64,000 bases of DNA from positions 937,332 through 1,001,331 of the forward strand of contig AZIN01000001.1 of the NCBI GenBank assembly GCA_000511875.1, given 5' to 3'. Shown here in pieces: positions 1 to 7,832 of the stretch. The notes below the pieces were generated by a model that had not been told where the DNA came from, ran no database searches, and saw only the letters and a program-made list of their open reading frames with translations. Within the stretch, counting starts at the first letter, position 1, and each line of letters begins with the position of its first letter. The DNA comes from Gammaproteobacteria bacterium MOLA455. GTDB lineage: Bacteria > Pseudomonadota > Gammaproteobacteria > Pseudomonadales > Porticoccaceae. The translations under genes and the position numbers were made by a program.

Positions 1-372
1 GGGTTAAAAGGATTTAGCGGCATCTTGCCCGGTAATGGCGACAAGCCAGACAGTCGCATTGCGGTGATCTATTACAAGCGCAATGCCTATATCTTTACCG
101 GAGAGGTGAGCAGAGCAGAACTCTTCCCTGAGGCAGACAAGCTGTTTAGACAATCGATCGCCACCTTTAGGCCGATTTCCCGCCGCGAGATCGACGGTCA
201 AAAACCGAAGCGGATTCACTACGTCAAAGCAACCAACGCCACCACCTTTGAAAAGCTCGGCAAAGCCTTAAATCTTAGCCTATCTGAAGTCGACGACCTG
301 CGTATAATCAACGGCCATTACCCCAGCGGCGAACCCAAGGCCGGTGATTGGATAAAGATTTTTAAACAGTGA
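1..372 (+). CDS. C-terminal part of a probable M48-family metallopeptidase (5' end outside window)
   Basis: The frame is open from base 1 and ends in TGA at 370-372, so only the last ~123 codons are present. The end of the protein has the pattern LRIINGHYPSGEP followed by a basic tail, preceded by a block resembling a small LysM/TPR-like domain (KATNATTFEKLGKALNLS). From memory this tail is typical of periplasmic M48 peptidases of Pseudomonas-like bacteria. The catalytic HExxH would lie upstream and cannot be seen, so the family call is inference. The next gene starts 7 bases downstream on the same strand, suggesting one operon. There is a TTG at 25, but the coding sense clearly extends upstream of it. 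Confidence 0.55.
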   Translation, partial: GLKGFSGILPGNGDKPDSRIAVIYYKRNAYIFTGEVSRAELFPEADKLFRQSIATFRPISRREIDGQKPKRIHYVKATNATTFEKLGKALNLSLSEVDDLRIINGHYPSGEPKAGDWIKIFKQ

Positions 373-379
373 TAAGACC

Positions 380-1153
380 TTGATCAAACTACCCACAACG
401 CGGCCTGGTTTCTTACTTTTACTGCTGGCTGTTGTTTTAGCCGTCAGTACGGCCGCCTATTGGCTTGCTAGAGACGTCCCCGAGCTCAATTCGTCAAGTG
501 GCATTGATGCACTGACCAATGTCGACAGCGCGGCACTACAGCACCGTATCAACAGCAAACTATTTGGCGAAGCCATCACCGCCCCCCCTGGTATAGGCGC
601 TGAGATTCATAGCACCACTGATACATTGGCTATGGACAAAAAATTGGCCGGATTAACCAAGAATGTCACCACTCAGCAGTTGCCCAGCGCCAATGCGCTG
701 GCGGTATTTTACAAGCTTAATAAACAGCGCTATCGCAACCCATCCATATTTTGGCTTGAGGTGATTAGCTTCACCACAGCCAAACACGGCGGTCGTGTTT
801 TCGAGAGAGCAGAGCAAGAACTGGATACAGAGCAACCACCAGTGGCAGACCTTAGGGATCAGCACTCTGCCATATCAACTATTGAGCTTGGAAATATCTA
901 CGGGCAGCGCTTTGTCGACAGTTTGATGGAGATCGAGCAGGCTCCTTTAGAGAGCTCTATAGAGAGTTCTGTAAAGAGCAGAATAGAAAGCACATCTCTT
1001 CCCTGCTGGTACGGGCCCATCAGTTCATCCCTGGGAGCGCATTTGGTTTGTATCAAGAGAGTCACTTGGGGGGATTACCCACCCCTTGAAGAGGTGGAGA
1101 ATCAATTGATCAATGACTGGCGATTCTCAGTCACTCAGGACGCGTTTAATTAA
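380..1153 (+). CDS. membrane-anchored peptidyl-prolyl isomerase-like (parvulin-type) protein
   Basis: 257 residues with a TTG start 7 bases after the preceding stop. Residues ~9-28 form one hydrophobic anchor (GFLLLLLAVVLAVSTAAYWL), after which the protein would lie in the periplasm. The C-terminal third has the parvulin-like signature WYGPISSSLGAHLVCI followed by PPLEEVENQLINDW, like the end of PpiC/SurA rotamase domains. The middle is weakly conserved and the parvulin fold is not fully recognisable, so catalytic activity is uncertain. Its neighbour is the tail of a probable periplasmic M48 peptidase, consistent with an envelope protein-folding or turnover role. It converges on trpA with a 15-base gap and no visible terminator. 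Confidence 0.6.
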   Translation: MIKLPTTRPGFLLLLLAVVLAVSTAAYWLARDVPELNSSSGIDALTNVDSAALQHRINSKLFGEAITAPPGIGAEIHSTTDTLAMDKKLAGLTKNVTTQQLPSANALAVFYKLNKQRYRNPSIFWLEVISFTTAKHGGRVFERAEQELDTEQPPVADLRDQHSAISTIELGNIYGQRFVDSLMEIEQAPLESSIESSVKSRIESTSLPCWYGPISSSLGAHLVCIKRVTWGDYPPLEEVENQLINDWRFSVTQDAFN

Positions 1154-1168
1154 CATCCTCTATCTAGA

Positions 1169-1936
1169 TCAGGCCATCAACTCAGTAAAGAACTTGCGCA
1201 GCGCAGGTGCACCGCCCTCTTGCCAAATTTTAAGTGCAGCCGTGCCAACGATCGCGACATCGGCATGGCCACGCAGTACATCTATATCGGCTTTACTGCT
1301 GATACCAAAACCCACACCCAGGGGAACATCAGTGTGCCCACGGCAGCGTTCAATCAGCGCCAGTACATCATCACCCATTTGGGTTTTCGAACCAGTGACA
1401 CCTTTTCGGGCAACCACATAGACCAATCCGCGACTGGCCTCGCCGAGCTTCGCCAAGCGTCTATCGCTAGTTGTCGGGGTCATCAAAATAATCGGTTCAA
1501 TGCCGGCTTCTTCCGAGAGCCGGTGCAACTTAGGTGACTCTTCAATGGGCAGATCAGGCAAGATATAGCCAACGCCACCAGATTCTTTAACCCGCTTTAC
1601 AAAGGCCTCTTCGCCCATTTTAAACGCCGTATTGTAATAACCCATCATCAATACTTTAAACGGGAAGCGTCCGCTGACCAATTTCATAAACTCAAAACAC
1701 TGATCAACCGTGGTACCGGATTTTAGCGACTGCTCATTAGCAAGCACAAAAAGCGGACCATCGGCACTGGGCTCAGAGAAGGGAAACTGCAGCTCCACCA
1801 GATCTACACCAGCCTCAGCCATAATCTCCAACTCTTGAAGATTCTCCTCAAAGGAGGGGTAGCCACAGACCACATGGGCCATCAGCAAAATATCTTTGCT
1901 CTGCTTGCGCTCGGCAATAAAACGTTGCAGACCCAT
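1169..1936 (-). CDS. trpA: tryptophan synthase alpha subunit
   Basis: Cleaves indole-3-glycerol phosphate to indole and glyceraldehyde-3-phosphate, passing indole to TrpB. The 255-residue product is slightly shorter than E. coli TrpA (268). The catalytic Glu and Asp are kept at E48 and D59 within VELQFPFSEPSADG, and the phosphate-binding part is recognisable (ARKGVTGSK, then VGFGISS). The wording differs from common proteobacterial TrpA (for example VELQFPFSEP where IPFSDP is usual), so this is a divergent lineage. The ATG overlaps the trpB stop by one base (TAATG), so translation is probably coupled. No trpF or other trp gene is adjacent. Confidence 0.93.
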   Translation of the reverse strand: MGLQRFIAERKQSKDILLMAHVVCGYPSFEENLQELEIMAEAGVDLVELQFPFSEPSADGPLFVLANEQSLKSGTTVDQCFEFMKLVSGRFPFKVLMMGYYNTAFKMGEEAFVKRVKESGGVGYILPDLPIEESPKLHRLSEEAGIEPIILMTPTTSDRRLAKLGEASRGLVYVVARKGVTGSKTQMGDDVLALIERCRGHTDVPLGVGFGISSKADIDVLRGHADVAIVGTAALKIWQEGGAPALRKFFTELMA

Positions 1937-3192
1937 TAGTTGTTCTCCGCGCGATATTGATCAGCTTTGCCACCGATAAAGGACTTCCACTTGGCGTCGT
2001 CCAGAGCATCGGCAATGGTAAATATGTCTTTGTCCCCACGACCGGACTGGTTGATCAGAATAATCTGATCCTTGCCCATGGTCGGCGCTTCTTTAATCGC
2101 AGTGACAAAAGCGTGAGTACTTTCCAGCGCCGGGATCAAGCCCTCGGTACGCATAGTCAGCTTGAGTGCCTCTTTCACTTCGACGTCCGTGGCCGCCTCA
2201 AAACGCACCTTGCCCTGATCGTGGAGGTGAGCAAAAATGGGATTTACACCTATATAGTCAAGGCCAGCAGCAACAGAATGGGTTTCATTCATATTGCCTT
2301 CATCGTTCTGCAGGAAATAGGTTTTGTAACCCTGAGCAACACCCACTGTGGCATCGTCGTAGGCTAGACGTGAGGAGTGCATATAAGAACCAACTCCGTG
2401 ACCACCGCCCTCAGAACCGATCAATTCAACATCGTCATCGATAAAACCCTGAAAGATTCCCATGGCATTGGAACCACCACCGACACAGGCATAAACCCGG
2501 TCTGGTAGGCGCCCGGCCTGCTTGAGCATCTGCTCGCGAGCTTCGAGGCCAATAATCGATTGGAACCAGCTGACCATTTCCGGGAAAGGGTGAGGTCCAC
2601 AGGCAGTACCCAAAATATAGTGGGTATCGGCCATATTGGTGACCCAGTCACGCATACATTCGTTTACAGCATCTTTTAACGTCTTCTGACCATCCTCTAC
2701 GGCTATTACTTGAGCGCCCAGATTTTCCATCCAGAATACATTGGGACGCTGGCGTGCAACATCCACCGCACCCATATAAATTTTGCACTCGAAACCAAAT
2801 TTAGCCGCCATAGTCGCCGTGGCAAAACCATGTTGGCCAGCACCGGTTTCGGCAATCACTTTCGATTTACCCAAACGCTGACAGAGTAAACCCTGACCCA
2901 TCACATTGTTGATCTTGTGAGACCCGGTGTGGTTGAGATCATCGCGCTTAACGTAGATCTGTGCACCACCGAGTTTGCGAGAAAGGTTCTCTAGGTGAGT
3001 TATGGGCGTTGGACGTCCGGAGTAGTTCTGCAGCAACGCCACATAGTCCTGCCAAAACTTCGGGTCAGCCTTGCACTCGCGGAAGCAGACGAGCAGCTCC
3101 TCGATAGTTGCCTGCAAAATTTCGGGAAGGAAAACACCACCGTACTCTCCATAATAGCCTTCACGGCCCTCGGAGAAGTCAAAAATATCCAT
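1936..3192 (-). CDS. trpB: tryptophan synthase beta subunit
   Basis: PLP enzyme joining indole and serine to make tryptophan. The start chosen is the ATG at 3192, which has a GAGG Shine-Dalgarno about 8 bases upstream; a longer frame to 3234 has no conserved sequence. The 418-residue product carries the Schiff-base lysine K93 in HTGSHKINN, the AETGAGQHG loop with the catalytic Glu, and GGGSNAMG for cofactor phosphate. The region usually read as VEPGGHG is SEGGGHG here, and the product has about 20 residues more than E. coli TrpB (397). It is first in a two-gene trpBA operon, transcribed away from nrdJ. Confidence 0.95.
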   Translation of the reverse strand: MDIFDFSEGREGYYGEYGGVFLPEILQATIEELLVCFRECKADPKFWQDYVALLQNYSGRPTPITHLENLSRKLGGAQIYVKRDDLNHTGSHKINNVMGQGLLCQRLGKSKVIAETGAGQHGFATATMAAKFGFECKIYMGAVDVARQRPNVFWMENLGAQVIAVEDGQKTLKDAVNECMRDWVTNMADTHYILGTACGPHPFPEMVSWFQSIIGLEAREQMLKQAGRLPDRVYACVGGGSNAMGIFQGFIDDDVELIGSEGGGHGVGSYMHSSRLAYDDATVGVAQGYKTYFLQNDEGNMNETHSVAAGLDYIGVNPIFAHLHDQGKVRFEAATDVEVKEALKLTMRTEGLIPALESTHAFVTAIKEAPTMGKDQIILINQSGRGDKDIFTIADALDDAKWKSFIGGKADQYRAENN

Positions 3193-3500
3193 GAAACGCC
3201 TCAATAGATAGCGGTCGATGCCCTGACGACACACCGCAGTTCGAATGAATTACACTTTTAATTACATGATCAAAGACAGATCAGTTACAGGATTTAAACA
3301 GCGGCTTACAGGCTAGATCAAATTCTGTTTTTAACAGGCCCGCTAGTTTAGCCAAGTCACCGGACTGGCACAACGTCTCCATGCTCTATTGGCCCTGACT
3401 TGCGACAATTACAAGAGTTGTACGGAACAGCAACGTGACCGGTTTATTGGGGTCGGTCAGTTATTTCAACAACCTCTGGCAGGGTGGGGAGCAGAGGGAT

Positions 3501-3509
3501 TTATCCACA
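3501..3509 (+). promoter_or_regulatory. DnaA box upstream of nrdJab
   Basis: TTATCCACA is an exact match to the strict E. coli DnaA box. It sits ~50 bases upstream of the NrdR box and ~275 bases from the nrdJa start. In E. coli the class I operon nrdAB is activated through DnaA boxes in its promoter, so a similar link to replication is a reasonable inference here. A single 9-mer can occur by chance, so the placement beside the NrdR site is the main argument. Confidence 0.5.
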
Positions 3510-3531
3510 AGTTTTTCAATGACTTACCCCA

Positions 3532-3574
3532 ACACTATATGCACAGCTGCAGAATTAAACACAATATATAGTGG
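3532..3574 (+). promoter_or_regulatory. NrdR operator region (one strong box, one partial box)
   Basis: acaCAATATATAGTGg at 3559-3574 fits the published NrdR box (acaCwAtATaTwGwgt) at 15 of 16 positions. A second site at 3532-3547 keeps only the left half (acaCTATAT). Start-to-start distance is 27 bases, shorter than the ~31 typical of paired boxes, so the partial site may not be a true partner. NrdR is the ATP/dATP-sensing repressor of ribonucleotide reductase genes. The strong box lies just upstream of a possible promoter (3583-3610), the expected place for repression. Confidence 0.65.
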
Positions 3575-3777
3575 ATTAAGGGTTGCATGACACACCATGT
3601 AGGATAAACTGCTTGCCGGCGTGGGAACGTAGTCCTGCCTAAAAAGACCAAAAAAAGAATCGTGAGAAGAATATCTAGGACGAAAAAATACGCAATCAAC
3701 TGGCGCTAGGCAACAGTATGTCTCCCGAGTCTAGCCCCGAATGAGACAAACAGAAAACGAACAGAAAAGGTCAGTCC

Positions 3778-5940
3778 ATGAGCACAGCAACCAAATTAAA
3801 ATCAGTCAAAGCCGTGAAAGTCGTAAACAAAACACCAGCAATCACTTTCCAGGAAGCATCTCTGGATATCTGGGACAAAAAGTACCGTCTCAAAGATAAA
3901 GAGAACAATCCTGTCGATGCCGACATCGATGCGACCTATGCCCGAGTTGCTAAAGCGCTGTCTGATGTTGAAGACGAAAGTCTCCGTGAAGAGTGGCAGG
4001 CGCGATTTGTCTGGGCCCTCAAACACGGTGCGATCCCTGCTGGCCGCATTATCTCTAATGCCGGTGCTCAAGCCTACAAGCCAGCCACTTCGACGATTAA
4101 CTGTACTGTGTCCGGCATAGTGCCAGATTCTATGCTCGGTATTCTCGAGCGCAATCTTGAAGCTGGTCTGACTCTTAAAGCAGGCTGTGGCATAGGCTAT
4201 GAATTCTCTACACTGCGTCCGAAAGGTGCCTATGTATCTGGTGCCGGTGCCTACACTTCAGGCCCACTGTCGTTTATGGATATCTACGACAAAATGTGCT
4301 TTACCGTGTCGTCTGCCGGCGGCCGCCGCGGCGCCCAGATGGCGACGTTTGATGTCAGCCATCCCGATGTGTTTGATTTTGTCCGCGCCAAGCGTGAAGA
4401 CGGTCGTCTGCGCCAGTTCAATCTGTCGCTGCTGATCACCGAAGAGTTTATTGAAGCCGTACGCAACGATGGCAACTGGGACCTGACCTTCCCAATCAGT
4501 GCCAAAGAGATTGACGCTGGCCTCGACCTGAATGGCGACAACGTTGTCTGGAAGCCCTTCCCAACCACCGAGAACTATCACTGCAACGAAGCTGGCTTAG
4601 TCGCCTGCCGCATCTATGAAACTATTCGCGCTCAAAAGCTGTGGAACGCCATTATGTCCTCCACCTACGACTACGCTGAGCCAGGCTTTATTCTGATCGA
4701 TCAAGTGAACAAAAATAACAACAACTGGTTCTGTGAAGATATTCGCGCCACTAACCCCTGTGGTGAACAGCCCCTGCCCCCCTACGGCAGCTGCCTGCTG
4801 GGCTCGGTTAACCTGACCAAGTTTGTGCGCAACCCGTTCACCCCAGACGCCTACTTTGACTGGGAAGAATATGCCGAAGTAGTCTCTGTATTTACTCGTA
4901 TGCTCGACAACGTTGTTGAGATCAATGGCCTACCCTTAGAAAACCAGCGCAAAGAGATCGAGTACAAGCGCCGCCACGGTATGGGCTTCCTGGGGCTGGG
5001 TTCCGCGATCACTATGCTGCAAATGAAGTACGGCGATGAAGATTCACTGCAATTCACCGATCGTATCGCTCGCGACATGGCTGTTGCTGGTCTTAAAGCC
5101 GGCCTCGAACTGGCCCGTGAAAAAGGTCCAGCGCCGATTATGGAAGACGACTTTGAAGTCACTGCTGCGCTGTTGTTTAAGCGTCCTGAGTTGGCTGCAG
5201 ACGGTATTAAAGTTGGCGATAGCCTCAAGGGGAAAGTGTTACTGGGCAAGTACAGTAAGTACATGCAGACCATAGCCACAGTTGCTCCAGAACTGGTCGC
5301 ATCCATTATTGAAGAGGGCTGTCGTTTTAGTCACCACTCATCAATTGCTCCTACCGGCACCATCTCCCTGTCACTGGCCAACAACGTCAGTAATGGTATC
5401 GAGCCAAGCTTTGCTCACCACTACGCGCGCAACGTGATCCGTGAAGGCAAGAAGTCGAAAGAGAAAGTTGATGTTTTCTCCTACGAACTGCTCGCTTACC
5501 GCACATTGATCAACAATAAAGCTATGCCCTATGGCACCAGCGATGAGGAGGCACTGCCGGATTACTTTATGAGCTCTGAGAACATTATGCCCAGAGCCCA
5601 CGTGGATATTCAGGCAGCAGCGCAGAAGTGGGTCGACTCTTCAATTTCCAAGACAATCAATGTACCTACTGATTGCGACTATGAAGACTTTAAAGATATC
5701 TATCTCTACGCCGCCGAGAAAGGCCTCAAGGGCTGCACCACCTTCCGCTTTAATCCAGAGGCTTTCCAGGGTGTTCTAGTCACTGAGAAAGATCTCGGAA
5801 ACACTACCTACAGCTTCACTCTGGAAGATGGTTCCAAGGTTGAGTTCAAAGGTAATGAAGAAGTTGAGTACGACGGTGAAACACATACCGCTGCCAACCT
5901 ATTTGACGCATTGAAAGAAGGTTACTACGGTAAATTCTGA
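3778..5940 (+). CDS. nrdJa: adenosylcobalamin-dependent (class II) ribonucleotide reductase, large part NrdJa
   Basis: Reduces ribonucleotides to deoxyribonucleotides with a thiyl radical generated from adenosylcobalamin, working with or without oxygen. The 720-residue protein has the class II landmarks: NCTVSGI near the first redox cysteine, AGCGIGYEFS, the active-site loop NPCGEQPLPPYGSC with GSVNL, the phosphate-binding stretch PTGTISLSLANNVSNGIEP, and GCTTFRFN. It ends without the TSCPD/cysteine tail, which is encoded by the next gene, as in Pseudomonas aeruginosa where NrdJ is split in two. The ATG follows AAGG by about 10 bases. Probable co-transcription with nrdJb, 39 bases downstream. 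Upstream DnaA and NrdR sites suggest replication-linked control. Confidence 0.95.
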   Translation: MSTATKLKSVKAVKVVNKTPAITFQEASLDIWDKKYRLKDKENNPVDADIDATYARVAKALSDVEDESLREEWQARFVWALKHGAIPAGRIISNAGAQAYKPATSTINCTVSGIVPDSMLGILERNLEAGLTLKAGCGIGYEFSTLRPKGAYVSGAGAYTSGPLSFMDIYDKMCFTVSSAGGRRGAQMATFDVSHPDVFDFVRAKREDGRLRQFNLSLLITEEFIEAVRNDGNWDLTFPISAKEIDAGLDLNGDNVVWKPFPTTENYHCNEAGLVACRIYETIRAQKLWNAIMSSTYDYAEPGFILIDQVNKNNNNWFCEDIRATNPCGEQPLPPYGSCLLGSVNLTKFVRNPFTPDAYFDWEEYAEVVSVFTRMLDNVVEINGLPLENQRKEIEYKRRHGMGFLGLGSAITMLQMKYGDEDSLQFTDRIARDMAVAGLKAGLELAREKGPAPIMEDDFEVTAALLFKRPELAADGIKVGDSLKGKVLLGKYSKYMQTIATVAPELVASIIEEGCRFSHHSSIAPTGTISLSLANNVSNGIEPSFAHHYARNVIREGKKSKEKVDVFSYELLAYRTLINNKAMPYGTSDEEALPDYFMSSENIMPRAHVDIQAAAQKWVDSSISKTINVPTDCDYEDFKDIYLYAAEKGLKGCTTFRFNPEAFQGVLVTEKDLGNTTYSFTLEDGSKVEFKGNEEVEYDGETHTAANLFDALKEGYYGKF

Positions 5941-5979
5941 TCAAGCAACCCAATTCCGTAGACTCCAGAGAGGACCAAA

Positions 5980-6684
5980 ATGACTAAGAAAATTGCACAG
6001 AAAATCGTTGGCTATACAGTAGCCACCGAAGAGCAGACTAAAGAGGCCAAAACCAAAGCTGCTGAAAACAATATCATTCAGATGCACGAAAAGGTTTCAC
6101 GACCTGAAGCACTGGCTGGCAGCACTTACAAAATAAAGACCCCAATGTCGGATCATGCGCTGTACCTGACGATTAATGACATTATCTTGAACGAGGGCAC
6201 TGACCACGAATTGCGTCGCCCATTTGAAGTGTTTATCAACTCCAAAAACATGGATCACTTCCAGTGGATTGTTGCTCTGACGCGTGTAATCTCAGCAGTA
6301 TTCCGTAAAGGCGGCGACTGCACTTTCTTGGTTGAAGAGCTAAAGGCTGTATTCGATCCACAGGGTGGTTATTTTAAGCCCGGCGGTAAGTTTATGCCCT
6401 CACTAGTCGCTGAGATTGGATGGGCGATTGAAGATCACCTACAGAAAATCGGCATGTTAAAGATGCCTGAGATTCCCGAGCACCAGCAAAAGATCATGGA
6501 CGAAAAACGCGCTCAGTTTGAGGGTGCCACTAGCGTGAAGACAGCATCTAACTCAGCAGCGTCTGCGGAAGCAAACGATTTTCCACCCGCCGCTGAGCTG
6601 TGCAAAAAGTGCAGTGTTAAGGCTGCTATCATGATGGACGGCTGTTTAACCTGCCTTAACTGTGGCGACTCTAAATGCGGTTAA
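5980..6684 (+). CDS. nrdJb: class II ribonucleotide reductase, C-terminal part NrdJb (TSCPD domain)
   Basis: 234 residues, close to the length of P. aeruginosa NrdJb. Residues ~50-150 form the TSCPD-type domain (PMSDHALYLTINDII through AVFRKGGD), which in Pseudomonas is needed for AdoCbl-dependent activity of NrdJa. The C-terminus is a cysteine-rich tail (CKKCSVKAA, then CLTCLNCGDSKCG) matching the swinging redox cysteines that re-reduce the active site of class II enzymes. Strong Shine-Dalgarno GAGAGGA before the ATG. A perfect terminator follows 30 bases after the stop. The split gene is not a frameshift artefact, as each half has its own start signal. Confidence 0.93.
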   Translation: MTKKIAQKIVGYTVATEEQTKEAKTKAAENNIIQMHEKVSRPEALAGSTYKIKTPMSDHALYLTINDIILNEGTDHELRRPFEVFINSKNMDHFQWIVALTRVISAVFRKGGDCTFLVEELKAVFDPQGGYFKPGGKFMPSLVAEIGWAIEDHLQKIGMLKMPEIPEHQQKIMDEKRAQFEGATSVKTASNSAASAEANDFPPAAELCKKCSVKAAIMMDGCLTCLNCGDSKCG

Positions 6685-6713
6685 AATGCTATTAGCGAAT
6701 GCTGTAAGCCAAG

Positions 6714-6740
6714 AAAAGCGGCCCTAGGGCCGCTTTTTTA
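6714..6740 (+). terminator. Rho-independent terminator after nrdJab
   Basis: AAAAGCGGCCC (6714-6724) pairs perfectly with GGGCCGCTTTT (6727-6737) and runs into a T tract. It lies 30 bases after the nrdJb stop. With A's on the left arm it could also stop minus-strand transcripts. Confidence 0.9.
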
Positions 6741-6830
6741 TTATCTTATTTTTACCCTAGTGAATACAGGAAGGGCAAGCAACGTGATAGGTCAGCGAAA
6801 GTGAAAGCATGATTAAGAGTGACAGTGAAA

Positions 6831-6897
6831 ATAGGAGTGAAGAGAGGAGTGAAGAGAGGAGTGAAGAGAGGAGTGAAGAGAGGAATAAAGATAGGAG
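6831..6897. repeat. 12-base tandem repeat, five units plus a partial
   Basis: The unit AGAGGAGTGAAG occurs exactly at 6843, 6855 and 6867, with variants ATAGGAGTGAAG at 6831 and AGAGGAATAAAG at 6879; a partial unit starts at 6891. All units are adjacent with no spacers. Read on the minus strand it would encode repeating Pro-Leu-Phe-Thr in one frame, but no gene is supported there. A simple array in the gap between two convergent transcripts, likely made by slippage. Confidence 0.85.
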
Positions 6898-6909
6898 CAC
6901 TGTGAAGAA

Positions 6910-6961
6910 TAAAAAAGCCCCTGCCGGATAAAAGGGGGGAGTAACGCAGATCAGCAGGGGC
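6910..6961 (-). terminator. probable terminator for the acyl carrier protein transcript
   Basis: Read on the minus strand, GCCCCTGC (from 6961) and GCAGGGGC (to 6917) form a perfect 8-base stem with a 29-base loop, followed by TTTTTT at 6916-6911. It lies ~240 bases beyond the end of the acyl carrier protein gene. The large loop makes it weaker than a typical terminator. Confidence 0.5.
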
Positions 6962-7203
6962 CGTAAAAACATCAAAATCTAAAGGCAAAACCTGATAAGT
7001 AAGTTCTAGATAACTATCGGCTAGAAGAACAACCGCCTACTTTTCAATCAGTTCTACCCTATAAGACTCTAATGTGGACAAAAACCCTACCTCTGATCTA
7101 AAAATAACTCTTTTTTTTACAAACATTACATATAGCTGCCCCCATAGCATCCGCTGAGAGGCACTAAACGTCAGTTGAATCACGAATTATTAGTGAAAAC
7201 AGT

Positions 7204-7461
7204 TCACTGTAACTCCAGGCTTTGAACTGCTAACTGCAGATAGGTGATTACATCCGACACAGTCTCAAAACCTTCAATATCATCATCGCTCATCTCTATC
7301 TCAAAGGTCTCCTCCAGATCCATGGCCATGGACAATTTCTCCAGAGAATCCATCTTAATCTCACTTAGCACATGATGTGGCTCTACATCTTTTATTTTCG
7401 TCATTGGGCTAGCTAAAATGAGGTCGTATACAGCAATACTGATAACGTCAGGCGTAGTCAT
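7204..7461 (-). CDS. acyl carrier protein-like protein
   Basis: 85 residues with the carrier-protein fold pattern and a DSL motif at residues 38-40; Ser39 would carry 4'-phosphopantetheine. The helix after it (LEKLSMAMDLEETFEIEM) and the acidic following segment are typical of type II ACPs. It is not in a fatty-acid gene cluster and is less similar to housekeeping AcpP than expected, so it is probably a specialised carrier. No acyltransferase, ketosynthase or ligase lies beside it, so the partner is unknown. The divergent neighbour is a degenerate sensor protein. A minus-strand terminator-like hairpin lies downstream at 6910-6961. Confidence 0.75.
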   Translation of the reverse strand: MTTPDVISIAVYDLILASPMTKIKDVEPHHVLSEIKMDSLEKLSMAMDLEETFEIEMSDDDIEGFETVSDVITYLQLAVQSLELQ

Positions 7462-7832
7462 AGGGCAGCGATTCCTTGCGCAGTTTGTGTGAATCCACTT
7501 TGGGTGCAGTTCTTGTAATAGCCATGCTTGGCACTTAGATTAAACATAGTTCAAATTTGAATAGAGTGTGCAAATTTTTAATCTCGAGCAATAGATTAGT
7601 AGTTTCTCTAGATTGACCGCCAGTCTATATTGGGGTCGCTTTTAACACCTTATTGCAGCTGCTTACTAAAGCTTATAATGACAGCAGATAGCGATCTTAG
7701 AATGCCTGACTATGAAAGAACCAAATACCCGCCATGGATTATGTTTTGCATAATCATACCTGACAGGACGATTTACATAGCTATAATAGGGTTCCGAAGA
7801 TAGTTGTGTAAGATCTACATAGGTTGAGCCCG
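7462..7832. other. intergenic region between the acyl carrier protein and the sensor-like gene
   Basis: About 370 A+T-rich bases between two divergent genes. It contains one good sigma-70 promoter facing the sensor-like gene (7760-7787). I see no RNA gene, repeat or further coding sequence. Short frames on the minus strand (for example 7666-7851) cross the promoter and look like chance. Confidence 0.5.
7760..7787 (+). promoter_or_regulatory. sigma-70 promoter for the sensor-like gene
   Basis: CTGACA (7760-7765, five of six to TTGACA), a 16-base spacer, then a perfect TATAAT (7782-7787). Predicted transcription start near 7794, about 40 bases before the likely TTG start codon at 7833. Confidence 0.6.

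Larger units (their letters stand above)
3193..3777. promoter_or_regulatory. divergent control region between trpB and nrdJa (585 bases, no gene)
   Basis: This gap separates trpBA (minus) from nrdJab (plus). It holds a DnaA box, an NrdR box and a partial second NrdR-like site, listed separately. A weak sigma-70-like promoter for nrdJ may be TTGCAT (3583-3588) and TAAACT (3605-3610) with a 16-base spacer, just downstream of the NrdR box, which would leave a ~160-base leader. I searched the leader by eye for a cobalamin riboswitch core and saw none. Nothing recognisable as a Trp leader peptide is present on the trpB side. Short frames here, such as 3389-3571, show no coding character. Confidence 0.5.

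Noticed and set aside
3193-3320. Trp leader-peptide attenuator or TrpR operator for trpBA
   Set aside because: No short frame with clustered Trp codons plus a terminator, and no good TrpR dyad was seen.
3611-3777. Cobalamin riboswitch in the nrdJa leader, expected for a B12-dependent enzyme
   Set aside because: No B12-box or core helices could be recognised by eye. A covariance search (Rfam Cobalamin) would decide.
6831-6897. Short regular repeats that could be taken for a CRISPR array
   Set aside because: The 12-base units are directly adjacent with no spacers and no cas genes exist in the window.
6752-6988. A 78-codon minus-strand frame with repeating Pro-Leu-Phe-Thr
   Set aside because: It is the direct translation of the 12-base tandem repeat, lacks a Shine-Dalgarno, and contains the probable terminator of the acyl carrier protein transcript.
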